Below are positions 9,406 through 18,512 of a stretch of DNA of 64,000 bases, piece after piece; position 1 is the stretch's first letter; each line of letters starts with the position of its first letter. This DNA comes from Acinetobacter lactucae. GTDB lineage: Bacteria > Pseudomonadota > Gammaproteobacteria > Pseudomonadales > Moraxellaceae. Location: assembly GCF_001605885.1 (NCBI RefSeq), contig NZ_LRPE01000004.1:1-64000 (forward strand), read 5' to 3'. Both the position numbers and the translations under genes were made by a program. Below the pieces are notes generated by a model. It saw only the letters and a program-made list of their open reading frames with translations. It was not told where the DNA came from and made no database searches.

Positions 9406-9588
9406 CTACTTATAAGATATTGGTACAATACTATTAGCCTTGTTTACAGAGGTTTCAGCAGAAGCGATTGATTGCTCTGCTTCTTTAAGCAGACGAGAAG
9501 TTTTAGACTCAGTTTTCTCTTCACCGTGGAAAAGTACATAGTATGTAAAACTTCCCAAGATAATTAATGCGGCTGTGACTTTTAACAT
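9406..9588 (-). CDS. small single-span membrane protein
   Basis: This 60-residue protein has one N-terminal hydrophobic segment (MLKVTAALIILGSFTYYVLF) followed by a charged, helical tail with a heptad-like pattern (RLLKEAEQSIASAETSVNKANS). The tail and ending (VPISYK) align with the 78-residue protein at 60294-60530 (LLINDANKSVQDADLSIEKANTS then VPLSEYK), so the two look like paralogues of one small family. It could be an anchored coiled-coil protein of the envelope. A perfect CRP-type palindrome lies 42 bases upstream of its start. Function is unknown. Confidence 0.6.
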   Translation of the reverse strand: MLKVTAALIILGSFTYYVLFHGEEKTESKTSRLLKEAEQSIASAETSVNKANSIVPISYK

Positions 9589-10003
9589 AAACTTAAAACT
9601 AAGATTTTTTCGTATTATAGTGTTTTTTATGTGAAATGCATCACATTTTTATATAAATTTATTAGATAATCTACACTTTAAAAGCCAATAATAAAGATAA
9701 TTAAGTTGATATTTCACTTAAATTAAGCAGTCTTGAATTTTAAAATGAGTTGCTATCTGAAATTAGCAGATCATCAATTTCATTAAACAAATTTTCAAAT
9801 TAACTTTTTCTTAACATTAAGTAATTAATTTAAAAAGTAAAATTTAATTCAAATTCAGATTTGCAAACGAATCCTCATAGTTAGTTAACAGTAAAATTTA
9901 AAAATCGATATGCAAAAAATGCATAATTAAGCTGATAAATGCATTAGAAGTGAAGCATTTCGAAATCTAATATGAATTATCTTCTTTACTAATTCGAAGT
10001 TTA
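9589..10003. other. intergenic region upstream of aspA
   Basis: This AT-rich stretch of 415 bases separates the divergent small membrane protein gene and aspA. It holds a perfect CRP-type palindrome at 9630-9645. Beyond that I see only AT-rich sequence that could carry the promoters of both genes, and no small gene. Confidence 0.5.
9630..9645. promoter_or_regulatory. CRP/Vfr-type palindrome
   Basis: The sequence TGTGAAATGCATCACA matches the consensus TGTGA-N6-TCACA at every defined position. It is 42 bases upstream of the small membrane protein gene and about 360 bases upstream of aspA, a gene that is CRP-controlled in E. coli. Which gene it serves is inference. Confidence 0.6.
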
Positions 10004-11422
10004 ATGATGAACGCTGAAATTACCACCCGTATTGAGAAGGATCTTATTGGTTATAGAGAGATCAATAACAACGACTACTACGGAGTTCAAACGTTACGTG
10101 CTCTAGAAAACTTTAATTTAACTCAAAGCAAGGTCGGAAACTTTCCTCACCTTGTTAAAGCCTTAGCAATGGTAAAGCTTGCTTGTGCTGAAGCGAACTA
10201 TAATCTTAAAAGCTTAGATCAAACTAAATTTGAAGCAATTGAATACAGCTGTAATCAACTTATTCGCGGTAATTTTCACGACCAGTTCCCGATTGATATG
10301 ATGCAAGGCGGGGCTGGTACTTCAACTAATATGAATGCAAATGAAGTATTGGCGAATGTTGCTTTAGAATATATGGGACATTCTAAAGGCCAATATCAAT
10401 ATCTACATCCAAATAACGACATTAACATGTCGCAGTCAACAAATGATGTGTACCCTACTGCGATTCGCTTAGGTTTGTTATTAAGCTTAGATGAACTTAA
10501 TCTTCCTTTTAATAACTTAATCTTAAGTTTCCGCAATAAATCACAAGAATTTGCTCACATCTTAAAAATGGGCCGTACACAGTTACAAGACGCTGTGCCT
10601 ATGACATTAGGTCAAGAGTTTGGTGCTTTTGCAGTAACTTTACAGAAAGACCTTGAGCAAATTAATACGCTTATTCCAAATGTTTTAGCGTATATGAACC
10701 TTGGTGGTACGGCGATTGGTACGGGAATTACAACTGAATATAGTTACCGTGAACTTGCCATTCAAGCACTTGCAAAAATTTCTGGTAAGAAAATTAAGTC
10801 TGCTCCTGATCTAATCGAAGCAACTTCAGATATGGGTGACTTTGTTCTTTTATCTGGTTTATTAAAACGTACCGCAACTAAACTTTCAAAAATTGCCAAT
10901 GACTTACGTTTACTTTCAAGTGGTCCACGTACGGGCATTAATGAAATTAACTTAGAAGCACGTCAACCGGGTAGTTCGATCATGCCAGGTAAAGTAAACC
11001 CAGTCATTCCTGAAGCAATGAACCTTGCTTGCTTCCAAATTATTGCAAATGACTTAGCGGTAACTTTAGCTGCTGAAGCGGGCCAATTACAGTTAAACGC
11101 AATGGAACCACTTATTGCATTCAAACTGTTTGAATCTATGGATTTGCTTGGTAAGGCGATGGCGATGTTCCAAAGTAAGTGTATTGATACGATTACAGCG
11201 AACCCTGAACACTGTAAAGCTTTAGTTGAAAACTCAATTGGTATTGTGACCGCACTTAACCCTTACCTAGGTTATGAAACTACAACTCGTATTGCCAAAA
11301 CTGCAAACGAAACTGGACAAAGCGTATTGGCTTTAGTTCAAAATGAAGGTTTATTATCAGCACAAGTGCTTGATGATATCTTGTCGATTAATAATATGGT
11401 TAAACCAAAAATGTCGGCTTAA
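10004..11422 (+). CDS. aspA: aspartate ammonia-lyase (aspartase)
   Basis: This 472-residue enzyme of the fumarase/aspartase superfamily converts L-aspartate to fumarate and ammonia. It opens with the family pattern DYYGVQTLRALENF, carries AGTSTNMNANEVLAN and the flexible signature loop GSSIMPGKVNP at residues 323-333 with the catalytic serine. The YYGVQTLRA opening and overall length point to aspartase rather than fumarase C, which is usually nearer 460 residues with different opening residues. It is monocistronic, with a bidirectional terminator after it. A KgtP-like transporter lies nearby but is not in the same unit. Confidence 0.93.
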   Translation: MMNAEITTRIEKDLIGYREINNNDYYGVQTLRALENFNLTQSKVGNFPHLVKALAMVKLACAEANYNLKSLDQTKFEAIEYSCNQLIRGNFHDQFPIDMMQGGAGTSTNMNANEVLANVALEYMGHSKGQYQYLHPNNDINMSQSTNDVYPTAIRLGLLLSLDELNLPFNNLILSFRNKSQEFAHILKMGRTQLQDAVPMTLGQEFGAFAVTLQKDLEQINTLIPNVLAYMNLGGTAIGTGITTEYSYRELAIQALAKISGKKIKSAPDLIEATSDMGDFVLLSGLLKRTATKLSKIANDLRLLSSGPRTGINEINLEARQPGSSIMPGKVNPVIPEAMNLACFQIIANDLAVTLAAEAGQLQLNAMEPLIAFKLFESMDLLGKAMAMFQSKCIDTITANPEHCKALVENSIGIVTALNPYLGYETTTRIAKTANETGQSVLALVQNEGLLSAQVLDDILSINNMVKPKMSA

Positions 11423-11432
11423 TTCCTGAAAT

Positions 11433-11462
11433 AAAAAAGGAGCTTTTATAAGCTCCTTTTTT
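11433..11462. terminator. bidirectional terminator aspA / receptor gene
   Basis: The stem AAAAAAGGAGCTT pairs with AAGCTCCTTTTTT around a TTAT loop. The A-run and T-run on either side let it serve both convergent genes. Confidence 0.88.
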
Positions 11463-11476
11463 ATTTGTTTTATATT

Positions 11477-13654
11477 TTAAAAGCTAAAAGTTGTAGAGAA
11501 CTGAGCTGTACGTGGATTACCTAAGAAGAGATAGTCGTCACCCATAAATGCGCCTACATCACGCCAATATTTCTTATTAAATAAGTTATCAATGTTGAAT
11601 CTAAAAGTTGTGTCATGACCAGCAAAATTTGTTTTATAAGCAGCACCAACATTAAAGACACTGTACCCGCCTACTTTTGCCGTTCCCTCTTTGTTTGCAT
11701 ATTTACTGCTATTGTATTGCATACCACTCAGTAATCTTAATCCTTCAATTGAAGGTACTTTATAAGATAACTGTGCAGTTGCGCGTACTTTCGGTACGTT
11801 CTGAGTTTGATGACCTTTGTAGCTGTCACTATTAATATCAACAAGACGAGATTTAGTATAGGTAATGCCAGAGCTTACGTCGAGTGTATCGGTTAAAGCA
11901 CCTGTTAAACCTAACTCAATACCTTGATTGTGTTGTTCGCCTTGTTCAACAAAATCAAATGTTCCATCTGCATTGACTTGGCTATATTGATGGTCTTGTT
12001 TTAAATCAAAAATAGCTGCAGTTACTAAGAAGTTGCGTATTTGTTGCTTAACACCAACTTCATATTGTTCAGAATTTTTAGGAGCAAGAACTTCTAGGGC
12101 ATTATTAGCAAACCACGGGGCCTCTCCACCATCTGATAAGCCTTTGGCATATGAAGCATAAAGATTAGTCGTAGCAGTTGGGCTATACATGAGTGCTAAT
12201 TGAGGCAAGAACTTATTTAAATCCGTGTCTCGGCTTTGCTGCCCATCTGGACCATAAGCTTGTTCATCAAGGTGAATAAGTTTTCCACCTAGTAACGTTG
12301 ACCATTGATCATTAAATTGAATCCGATCAGATATGGTAAAAGCAGTCTGCTCGCTTTCTAAAGCTTTGTAACGATCGCCTAAGCTGTCTGATGATGGACT
12401 GTAGTCGATCGTATCATTATAGATATTACCAGTTCCTACCGCTACATTAAGTGGTATATGGTGCTTTAAGGTTTTATAAGTACGTTGTAATTCAAAAGCG
12501 ATTTGATGCTGAATATTGTCAGTATTGAATTGACCATTTAACCCAGCAGCGAACTGGTTAGTAATACGTGTGTCATCTGGGCTGCGGAAGTCATAAATGT
12601 CATAGTTACCGTGTTTATCAAAAGTATTACCTAAGCCACTAACTTCACAAATATCGCTATAACATCCCCATGGGAAAGCACTATTATCATCAATCACAAC
12701 ACGGCTTTGAGATGCACTTAAGCTACCATTCCACTGATCATTAAATGCGTATTGATATTTTAATCTCGCATTTACACTGTTATTTACAACAGGTTTACTC
12801 CAAGACTGATAACCCAACAAACGGTCTTGATCTACATTTGTTGGTACTTCTTGCCCATCTAGCAGTTGATAACCCGGTACGGAGCGTTGGCTTTGATGCT
12901 GTGCTTCAATATCGAATAGTAATTTAGAGCGATCATTAATTTTCCAGTCTAGAGCAACTGAACCAAACTCACGCTTACCATTTGCATGGTCAACATTTGG
13001 ATGAATACTTTCATGCGCTAAATTGATTCGATAACCAAAACTATCATTAACAAAGCCGCCGACATCTGTTGCCAGTGTATAGCCGCCTTCTGAATTCGCA
13101 TCGACCGTAATATTTTTAACGTCGACAGGTCTTTTGGTTACATAGTTGACAACACCGCCCGGAGTCGACATTCCACTTTGAATTGCAGAAATGCCTTTTA
13201 AGATTTCAACTTGTTGTTTATTTTCTAAAGCCACATTTTGCTCACCACGTATGGGGTGACCGTTAATGAGATAACTTGTGCCTAAATCGAGTGCAAAACC
13301 ACGTGCTACAAAGTTTGGATAATAACCAATAGCAGCGTAGCCATCTCCCAATGATGAGTCATTTTTAATAACATCGGTTAAGGTTTTTGCGTGTTGATCT
13401 GCTATACGTTCAGAAGTAATAGTTGTAATAGATGCTGGGACCTTCTTTACATCGCCCGTTTGAAAACCAGATAAATTAACTTTTTTTGATGTGTATAACA
13501 CATCATTATTTTGGGTGGCGTTCACAGTAATGGTTGGGAGCTGGGAAACCTCCGCTTCATTTGCATAAACGACAGATGTTATGAGTGCAATAGATGAAGC
13601 CAATGCTGTTTTAGAGCATGTCATGAAGTGAAGATTTAACGTACGTCTTTCCAT
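11477..13654 (-). CDS. TonB-dependent siderophore-type receptor
   Basis: This outer-membrane receptor is about 725 residues long. After a signal peptide (ending near SVVYA/N) comes a plug domain with LPTITVNATQ, VPASITTITSERI, GGVVNYVTKRP and a long beta-barrel ending in FSTTFSF with the terminal phenylalanine. The plug and the ASYAKGLSDGGEAPW strand are typical of ferric siderophore receptors of the FhuE/FpvA class. The exact ligand cannot be read. The start is uncertain: candidates are 13681, 13654 and 13624; I chose 13654 because an AGG lies ten bases upstream. I see no clear Fur box in the 500 bases upstream, which is unusual for such genes. Confidence 0.9.
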   Translation of the reverse strand: MERRTLNLHFMTCSKTALASSIALITSVVYANEAEVSQLPTITVNATQNNDVLYTSKKVNLSGFQTGDVKKVPASITTITSERIADQHAKTLTDVIKNDSSLGDGYAAIGYYPNFVARGFALDLGTSYLINGHPIRGEQNVALENKQQVEILKGISAIQSGMSTPGGVVNYVTKRPVDVKNITVDANSEGGYTLATDVGGFVNDSFGYRINLAHESIHPNVDHANGKREFGSVALDWKINDRSKLLFDIEAQHQSQRSVPGYQLLDGQEVPTNVDQDRLLGYQSWSKPVVNNSVNARLKYQYAFNDQWNGSLSASQSRVVIDDNSAFPWGCYSDICEVSGLGNTFDKHGNYDIYDFRSPDDTRITNQFAAGLNGQFNTDNIQHQIAFELQRTYKTLKHHIPLNVAVGTGNIYNDTIDYSPSSDSLGDRYKALESEQTAFTISDRIQFNDQWSTLLGGKLIHLDEQAYGPDGQQSRDTDLNKFLPQLALMYSPTATTNLYASYAKGLSDGGEAPWFANNALEVLAPKNSEQYEVGVKQQIRNFLVTAAIFDLKQDHQYSQVNADGTFDFVEQGEQHNQGIELGLTGALTDTLDVSSGITYTKSRLVDINSDSYKGHQTQNVPKVRATAQLSYKVPSIEGLRLLSGMQYNSSKYANKEGTAKVGGYSVFNVGAAYKTNFAGHDTTFRFNIDNLFNKKYWRDVGAFMGDDYLFLGNPRTAQFSTTFSF

Positions 13655-13681
13655 TGAATAACTACCTGCCATACCGTGCAT

Positions 13682-14196
13682 AATTTGAAGCGCTAGAAGT
13701 AACTGCTGAGCCTATTTTTAGCCACGCAAGAATACCGCTACATATATTGAGAAACAACACATTCTGTATTTTTTCGATTAAGTGAAGGTGATACAACTTT
13801 TATGGACTTATCATTATATGAGTTTCATCTATTTTCTTAGGAATTGGCGCTATAACATTTTAAGTATTACCAAATATTCAAAATAAACTTAAGCTCGAAA
13901 TGGTACTCAAAAGGAGAAATAGAACAGAAAAATAATGTTGTGAAATGAGCTTACTGATTTTAGATACTAAGAATTATCGAGTTAAGTGAAAGGAACTGTT
14001 CGATCATTAGTAAAAATCTCTTTAAATCGAACAAAAGGACGTAATTTCACTAGAATCGAATTTTAAAATTAGAAAAAATGAAGAGTTAGGAATTTAAGGA
14101 CATGCTCAGGATTGAGTGATATTTAAAGTTTCATTCTATTTTCTATCCAGCATATCTAAAAATTCCTCGTTTTTGTCTGCAAATGATGGAAGAAAT
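13682..14196. other. divergent intergenic region, receptor / kgtP
   Basis: These 515 AT-rich bases separate the receptor and transporter starts. An inverted repeat GTTCGAT/ATCGAAC with a 31-base centre lies at 13998-14042 and might be an operator for the transporter. I find no Fur-like box, small gene or RNA structure. Confidence 0.45.
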
Positions 14197-15483
14197 ATGA
14201 CATACACTCAGGAAGAAAAACGTAGCAGAATACGTGGGATTGTAGGCGCAGCCTCTGGTAATTTAGTTGAATGGTTCGACTTTTATATCTATGCGGTATT
14301 TGCTGCCTACTTTACTCAAGCGCTAACAGCACCAGATATGGATAGTACGACTAAATCTATCTACGTGTGGGGAGTATTCGCTGCAAGCTTTTTTATGCGT
14401 CCTATTGGTAGTTGGGTATTTGGACGTATTGCAGACCGGCATGGTCGAAAAAAATCGATGGTCATCTCAATTTGTCTTATGGCTTTGAGTTCTTTTTTAT
14501 TTGCAGCCCTACCCACTTATAACCAAGTTGGCTTATTTGCCCCATTTCTTTTACTGGTAGTACGTTTACTTCAAGGCTTATCAGTTGGTGGTGAATATGG
14601 TGCAGTAGCAACATATATGAGTGAATTAGGCTTAAAAGGTCAACGTGGTTTTTACTCGTCTTTCCAATACGTCACTCTCTCTGGTGGTCAATTACTTGCC
14701 AGCTTACTTGGCGTTATTTTATTAACGTTTTTGAGTGAGCAACAATTACATGATGGCGGGTGGCGTATTCCATTTGTTATTGGTGGTATTGCCGCAATTT
14801 TATCTTTACTGGCACGTAGTCGCTTAGAAGAAACACTTTCTCATCAAGACAGCGAACGAAAAGAATCTGGTAGCTTAAGAGAACTGTTTAAGAAACACTG
14901 GAAAACCTTTTTATTGGTGGTTGGATATACTTCTGCTGGTTCATTAACGTTTTATGTAGAGACTGTTTATTCAAAAACCTATTTAACCAATTTAGGGATG
15001 GATGGAAAAACTGTTGGTTATATCATGACCTTCGCACTATTTGTCTATATGTGTGCTCAACCTGTATTTGGTGCAATTTCGGATCGTATTGGGCGACGCT
15101 CTTCAATGTTGGCATTTAGCTTATTGTCCGCCATTTTTATCTATCCAGTTATGGCCATTGGGATGCCTAATTATATAGATTCGCCGATCATCATTACCTT
15201 GTTGCTTATTTTTATGATGATGATTCTGAGTTTCTATACATCTATTAGTGGCTTGGTAAAAGCTGAAATGTTCCCACCTCATGTACGAGCTTTAGGTGTA
15301 GGGTTTTCTTATGCTGTGGGTAATGCGCTGTTTGGCGGTTCTGCACCTTCGGTTGCTTTACAGTTTAAAGCTGCCGGAATTGAAAATACCTTCTTTATAT
15401 ATGTAATTATCATGCTGATTATCTGTTTCTTGTGTAGCCTTGCGCTTCCTAAAAAACCAGATTATTTAGAACATGATCATTAA
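14197..15483 (+). CDS. kgtP: MFS 2-oxoglutarate permease, KgtP-like
   Basis: This is a 428-residue proton symporter of the metabolite:H+ symporter branch of the MFS, with twelve predicted helices. GNLVEWFDFYIYAVFAAYF in helix 1, MRPIGSWVFGRIADRHGRKKS in loop 2-3, RLLQGLSVGGEYGAVATYMSE and the later FGAISDRIGRRSS follow E. coli KgtP closely. I start at ATG 14197, preceded by GGAAGA; the 27 upstream codons are hydrophobic but out of keeping with the family. Substrate is probably 2-oxoglutarate or another dicarboxylate/keto acid. It is monocistronic, with a bidirectional terminator. Confidence 0.87.
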   Translation: MTYTQEEKRSRIRGIVGAASGNLVEWFDFYIYAVFAAYFTQALTAPDMDSTTKSIYVWGVFAASFFMRPIGSWVFGRIADRHGRKKSMVISICLMALSSFLFAALPTYNQVGLFAPFLLLVVRLLQGLSVGGEYGAVATYMSELGLKGQRGFYSSFQYVTLSGGQLLASLLGVILLTFLSEQQLHDGGWRIPFVIGGIAAILSLLARSRLEETLSHQDSERKESGSLRELFKKHWKTFLLVVGYTSAGSLTFYVETVYSKTYLTNLGMDGKTVGYIMTFALFVYMCAQPVFGAISDRIGRRSSMLAFSLLSAIFIYPVMAIGMPNYIDSPIIITLLLIFMMMILSFYTSISGLVKAEMFPPHVRALGVGFSYAVGNALFGGSAPSVALQFKAAGIENTFFIYVIIMLIICFLCSLALPKKPDYLEHDH

Positions 15484-15489
15484 TTAAAT

Positions 15490-15522
15490 AAGATGCCTTC
15501 TGTCCCAAGCAGAAGGCATCTT
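15490..15522. terminator. bidirectional terminator kgtP / DUF971 gene
   Basis: A 13-base-pair perfect stem (AAGATGCCTTCTG with CAGAAGGCATCTT) encloses a seven-base loop and is followed by further T residues. It separates the convergent kgtP and eight-gene operon. Confidence 0.88.
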
Positions 15523-15804
15523 TTATCTCTTAGCAAATTCTTTTAAAAAAGCCCACGGGAAAATCCCTTTATCATGCCCATCATTAAAGCAAATTTGGGC
15601 ACCATAACCTTGATCGAACATAGCTGTCACTTCAACATTTTGATGCTCTATTTTAATTTGTTTAATTCGCTTCGCTCGACAAAAGCCACATGGGCAAATT
15701 TCCCTTAAATGTTGATGACTAAGACATACGCTTGAGCCATCGATCCATATAAAGTGAACCTGCTTATTTATAGTGTCGACACGGATATCAGGTCTGATTT
15801 GCAT
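15523..15804 (-). CDS. DUF971 / GBBH-like N-terminal domain protein
   Basis: This is a 93-residue single-domain protein of the DUF971 family, the zinc-binding N-terminal domain also found at the front of gamma-butyrobetaine hydroxylases. The likely metal site is in [23 protein letters not shown] (clustered Cys/His), and the C-terminus has [21 protein letters not shown], the family's signature ending. It is the last gene of the eight-gene operon, overlapping the HEAT-repeat gene by 17 bases. In other bacteria stand-alone DUF971 proteins accompany Fe-S maturation or redox genes; a role in assembling or serving the upstream flavoprotein/ferredoxin is inference. Confidence 0.8.
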   Translation of the reverse strand: MQIRPDIRVDTINKQVHFIWIDGSSVCLSHQHLREICPCGFCRAKRIKQIKIEHQNVEVTAMFDQGYGAQICFNDGHDKGIFPWAFLKEFAKR

Positions 15805-16786
15805 ACTTCACCTCACCAATTTGATTTAATCCAATACGAATCGCTTTTCGTACTTCCGGGTCGGAGTCATGTTGGTGTTGTTCTAATAGGTTCTGAGCTT
15901 CTGCTGTACCAATTTCACCTAGTGCTAAAGCGACTTCTTTACGTAAATTGCTAATTTCATGCTTAAAGTTATCAGATAAATGAGCGACTGCCAGATGCGA
16001 TTTAAGTAGTCCTAAGCTTCGTACCGCCGCAATACGTACTTGCCAATATAAGTCTGCTAAAGCATGAATTAAAGGAGCTTCGAGCTGAACGATATGTAAT
16101 TTTCCAATCGTAAGTGCAGCTTCGACTCTTAATTGCCAACTTTCCGAGGTTAAAGAATGATGAAGTGCTTGGATCACCTCAGCTGATATGTTCTGGCTAT
16201 AAGCCAAACCACCTGTTGCAATGCGGCGAACCTCATCATCTACATCTGTTTCAGCTGTTTTTGCCAATATTGTAATCGCTTGGTCTTGTTGTAACCAACT
16301 TAATGCACTGACTGCCTCACGGCGCACAAGTGCATTTTCATGGTGTACCAAAGCAGATATCTCTGTGAATAATTGCTGTGGTCGTAAAGGTTTCAAAGCA
16401 CGTAAAATTGCACTAAGAGCGAAAGTATCCGTATGCTTTAAATAAGGTGCAAGGATCTGGGCGGATGCTGCATTTTTCACTTCACTTAAGCTTTGGCTGG
16501 CAGCTTGTTTTACATTCAGATCAGTATCAAATAAGGCTTGGGCCAATACTTGCAAGCTAGTTGGATCTTCCCAACTTTCTAGTTTTTTTGCCGCCTCTTC
16601 GCGAACTAAAGCTGAAGAGTCGTGTTGTAGTGCTGCATGCAACCAAGGAAGTAAATCCGGATTTTCTTCATCACCAATATTCATTAAAGCGACAAAACGA
16701 ATCTTTTCATCTGGGTCATTGAGCTGTGCAAGAAATTCCTGATTATATTCATTGAGGTCGTCTAAAGCTTGATAATAAAAACTCAT
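15788..16786 (-). CDS. HEAT-repeat (PBS lyase-type) protein
   Basis: This 332-residue protein consists almost wholly of HEAT repeats of about 31 residues, for example [67 protein letters not shown] and [15 protein letters not shown], forming an alpha-solenoid scaffold. I start at 16786 ([11 protein letters not shown]) because its ATG overlaps the TGA of the ATPase gene as ATGA, a coupling arrangement. No catalytic residues are expected. In cyanobacteria similar repeats bind chromophore lyases, but here the operon suggests a scaffold or maturation partner for the flavoprotein/ferredoxin pair or the transporter. Confidence 0.85.
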   Translation of the reverse strand: MSFYYQALDDLNEYNQEFLAQLNDPDEKIRFVALMNIGDEENPDLLPWLHAALQHDSSALVREEAAKKLESWEDPTSLQVLAQALFDTDLNVKQAASQSLSEVKNAASAQILAPYLKHTDTFALSAILRALKPLRPQQLFTEISALVHHENALVRREAVSALSWLQQDQAITILAKTAETDVDDEVRRIATGGLAYSQNISAEVIQALHHSLTSESWQLRVEAALTIGKLHIVQLEAPLIHALADLYWQVRIAAVRSLGLLKSHLAVAHLSDNFKHEISNLRKEVALALGEIGTAEAQNLLEQHQHDSDPEVRKAIRIGLNQIGEVKYANQT

Positions 16787-17622
16787 TCGTATTCCTTGAT
16801 TTGTGATTTCTTTCCAAGCCCTAATGGATTTAAACGGCTTAATTCTTTTTGCTGAGTGGCTTCTTTTAAAGTCTGGATGCAATGTTTTTTAATGGCAGTA
16901 AATTCACTACTCGTTACAAGCTCAACATCTCTTGGACGTTCAAACTTAAGCGGAATTTCTTCAATAATTCGCCCTGGCCGATGGCTCATAATCAACACTC
17001 GATCGGCCAAAAAAAGTGCCTCATCAATATCGTGGGTAATAAATAAAACCGACGTTTGGATTTCTTGCCAAATTTCGAGTAATAGCATTTGCATTTTTAA
17101 ACGAGTTTGGGCATCTAAGGCACCAAAAGGCTCATCCATTAATAAAATCCGAGGTTGATTAATCAATACTCTCGCAATTTCAACTCGTTGCTGCATGCCA
17201 CCAGAAAGTTCGGCTGGAAATTTATGTTCAAAGCCTTTAAGTCCGATCAGATCAATCATTTTCTGAGCTTGTTCAATACGCTTTTGTTTAGCAATGCCTT
17301 TCATTTTTAAACCAAAGGCAATATTTTCAAGCACGCTTTTCCATGGAAATAAGGTATGTTGCTGAAACACCAAACCTCTATCTGGATGTGGTTCAAATAT
17401 CGATTCATTATCGACAGTTAAAGACCCAGAACTAATCGGTAAATGCCCTGCCAAAGCACCTAATAATGTTGATTTACCACAACCCGACGGGCCAAGTAGA
17501 CATATAAATTCGCCTGGTTGTATTTCAAAATTAACTCGATCTAATGCCTGAAAACGATTTTTAGCTTGCCCTAAATGTAGCGATAGATTTTGAATACGCA
17601 CATGGCCTTGTGTAATTGACAT
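16783..17622 (-). CDS. ABC transporter ATPase, nitrate/sulfonate/taurine type
   Basis: This is a 279-residue ATPase of the SsuB/TauB family. Walker A is LLGPSGCGKSTLL, the signature is ELSGGMQQRVEIARVL, Walker B is ILLMDEPFGALDAQTR, and the switch histidine is in FITHDIDEALFLADRV. It starts one base after the permease stop and overlaps the HEAT-repeat gene by four bases. With the permease and lipoprotein it forms a complete importer. The substrate cannot be told from the ATPase. Confidence 0.93.
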   Translation of the reverse strand: MSITQGHVRIQNLSLHLGQAKNRFQALDRVNFEIQPGEFICLLGPSGCGKSTLLGALAGHLPISSGSLTVDNESIFEPHPDRGLVFQQHTLFPWKSVLENIAFGLKMKGIAKQKRIEQAQKMIDLIGLKGFEHKFPAELSGGMQQRVEIARVLINQPRILLMDEPFGALDAQTRLKMQMLLLEIWQEIQTSVLFITHDIDEALFLADRVLIMSHRPGRIIEEIPLKFERPRDVELVTSSEFTAIKKHCIQTLKEATQQKELSRLNPLGLGKKSQIKEYE

Positions 17623-17623
17623 T

Positions 17624-18478
17624 TTAAGACTTCCTCAGTTGATACCATGGTGTAAATCGGTTTCCAATCACGCGCACTAAAGTACTGCTAAACATACCCA
17701 AGGCTCCTATTAGCACCATGCCAACCACAATATTGCTATAGTTTTGCAAGGTGAAAGATTCCCATGTGAAGTATCCAATTCCGTGTTGGCCCGAAATCAT
17801 TTCGGCAGTCACTAAACAGAACCAACAAGTGCCCATTCCAATAGATAAACCAGTAATAATGTTCGGTAATGCACCCGGAATAATGACTTCATAAATGATA
17901 GCCAGATCAGAAGCACCTAAGCTTTTCGCTGATGCAACGAGCCTTGGGTCAACTGCACCAACGCCATGTACCGTGTTTAATAAAATTGGAAATAGAGCCC
18001 CAATAAAGGTAATAAAAATCATAGAGGCTTCTGATGATGGAAAAATCAGAATTGCTAAAGGAATCCATGCAACTGCTGGTATTGGCCGTAATACTTCTAA
18101 TGGCGGCATGAGAAAGGCAGCCAGTTTTTGATAACGTCCTACCAACAAACCAATACCTACACCAATTAAAGCCGCGAGTACAAAACCAATCACCACTCGA
18201 AATACACTGGATTCAACATGTTTAAATGCAGTGCTAAGTTGAAAGAAATCCCATAGCGCATGAATGACATCCAAAGGTGTCGGGACATTACTAAAGTTCA
18301 CAAGGCCTAAATTTATTTTAAACTGAGCAAGTCCTTGCCAAATTACGATCCAAAAAGCTATTGATGTAAAAGCAATGACATAGCTTTTTAAATGCGCTGA
18401 ATATGATCTCAACTGCTGAAAAAATTTAGTCAAAAATGTACTTTGGTTATTAAGTTTTGTCTGGGCTAAACTACTCAT
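17624..18478 (-). CDS. ABC transporter permease, SsuC/TauC type
   Basis: This 284-residue inner-membrane protein has about six spans. The EAA loop reads ASAKSLGASDLAIIYEVIIPGALPNIITGL, which matches the binding-protein-dependent transport system family of SsuC/TauC/NrtB. A polar N-terminal tail of about 30 residues precedes the first span. It lies between the ATPase and the substrate-binding lipoprotein, with a good GGAGGTGA ribosome-binding site just upstream. Substrate family (sulfonates, nitrate, thiamine precursors or related) is only suggested by homology. Confidence 0.92.
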   Translation of the reverse strand: MSSLAQTKLNNQSTFLTKFFQQLRSYSAHLKSYVIAFTSIAFWIVIWQGLAQFKINLGLVNFSNVPTPLDVIHALWDFFQLSTAFKHVESSVFRVVIGFVLAALIGVGIGLLVGRYQKLAAFLMPPLEVLRPIPAVAWIPLAILIFPSSEASMIFITFIGALFPILLNTVHGVGAVDPRLVASAKSLGASDLAIIYEVIIPGALPNIITGLSIGMGTCWFCLVTAEMISGQHGIGYFTWESFTLQNYSNIVVGMVLIGALGMFSSTLVRVIGNRFTPWYQLRKS

Positions 18479-18512
18479 TTGTCACCTCCTGTTCATTAGG
18501 TAAGTCAACACA

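Noticed and set aside
13682-14196. Fur box for the siderophore-type receptor
   Set aside because: I searched both strands by eye and found no stretch close to GATAATGATAATCATTATC.
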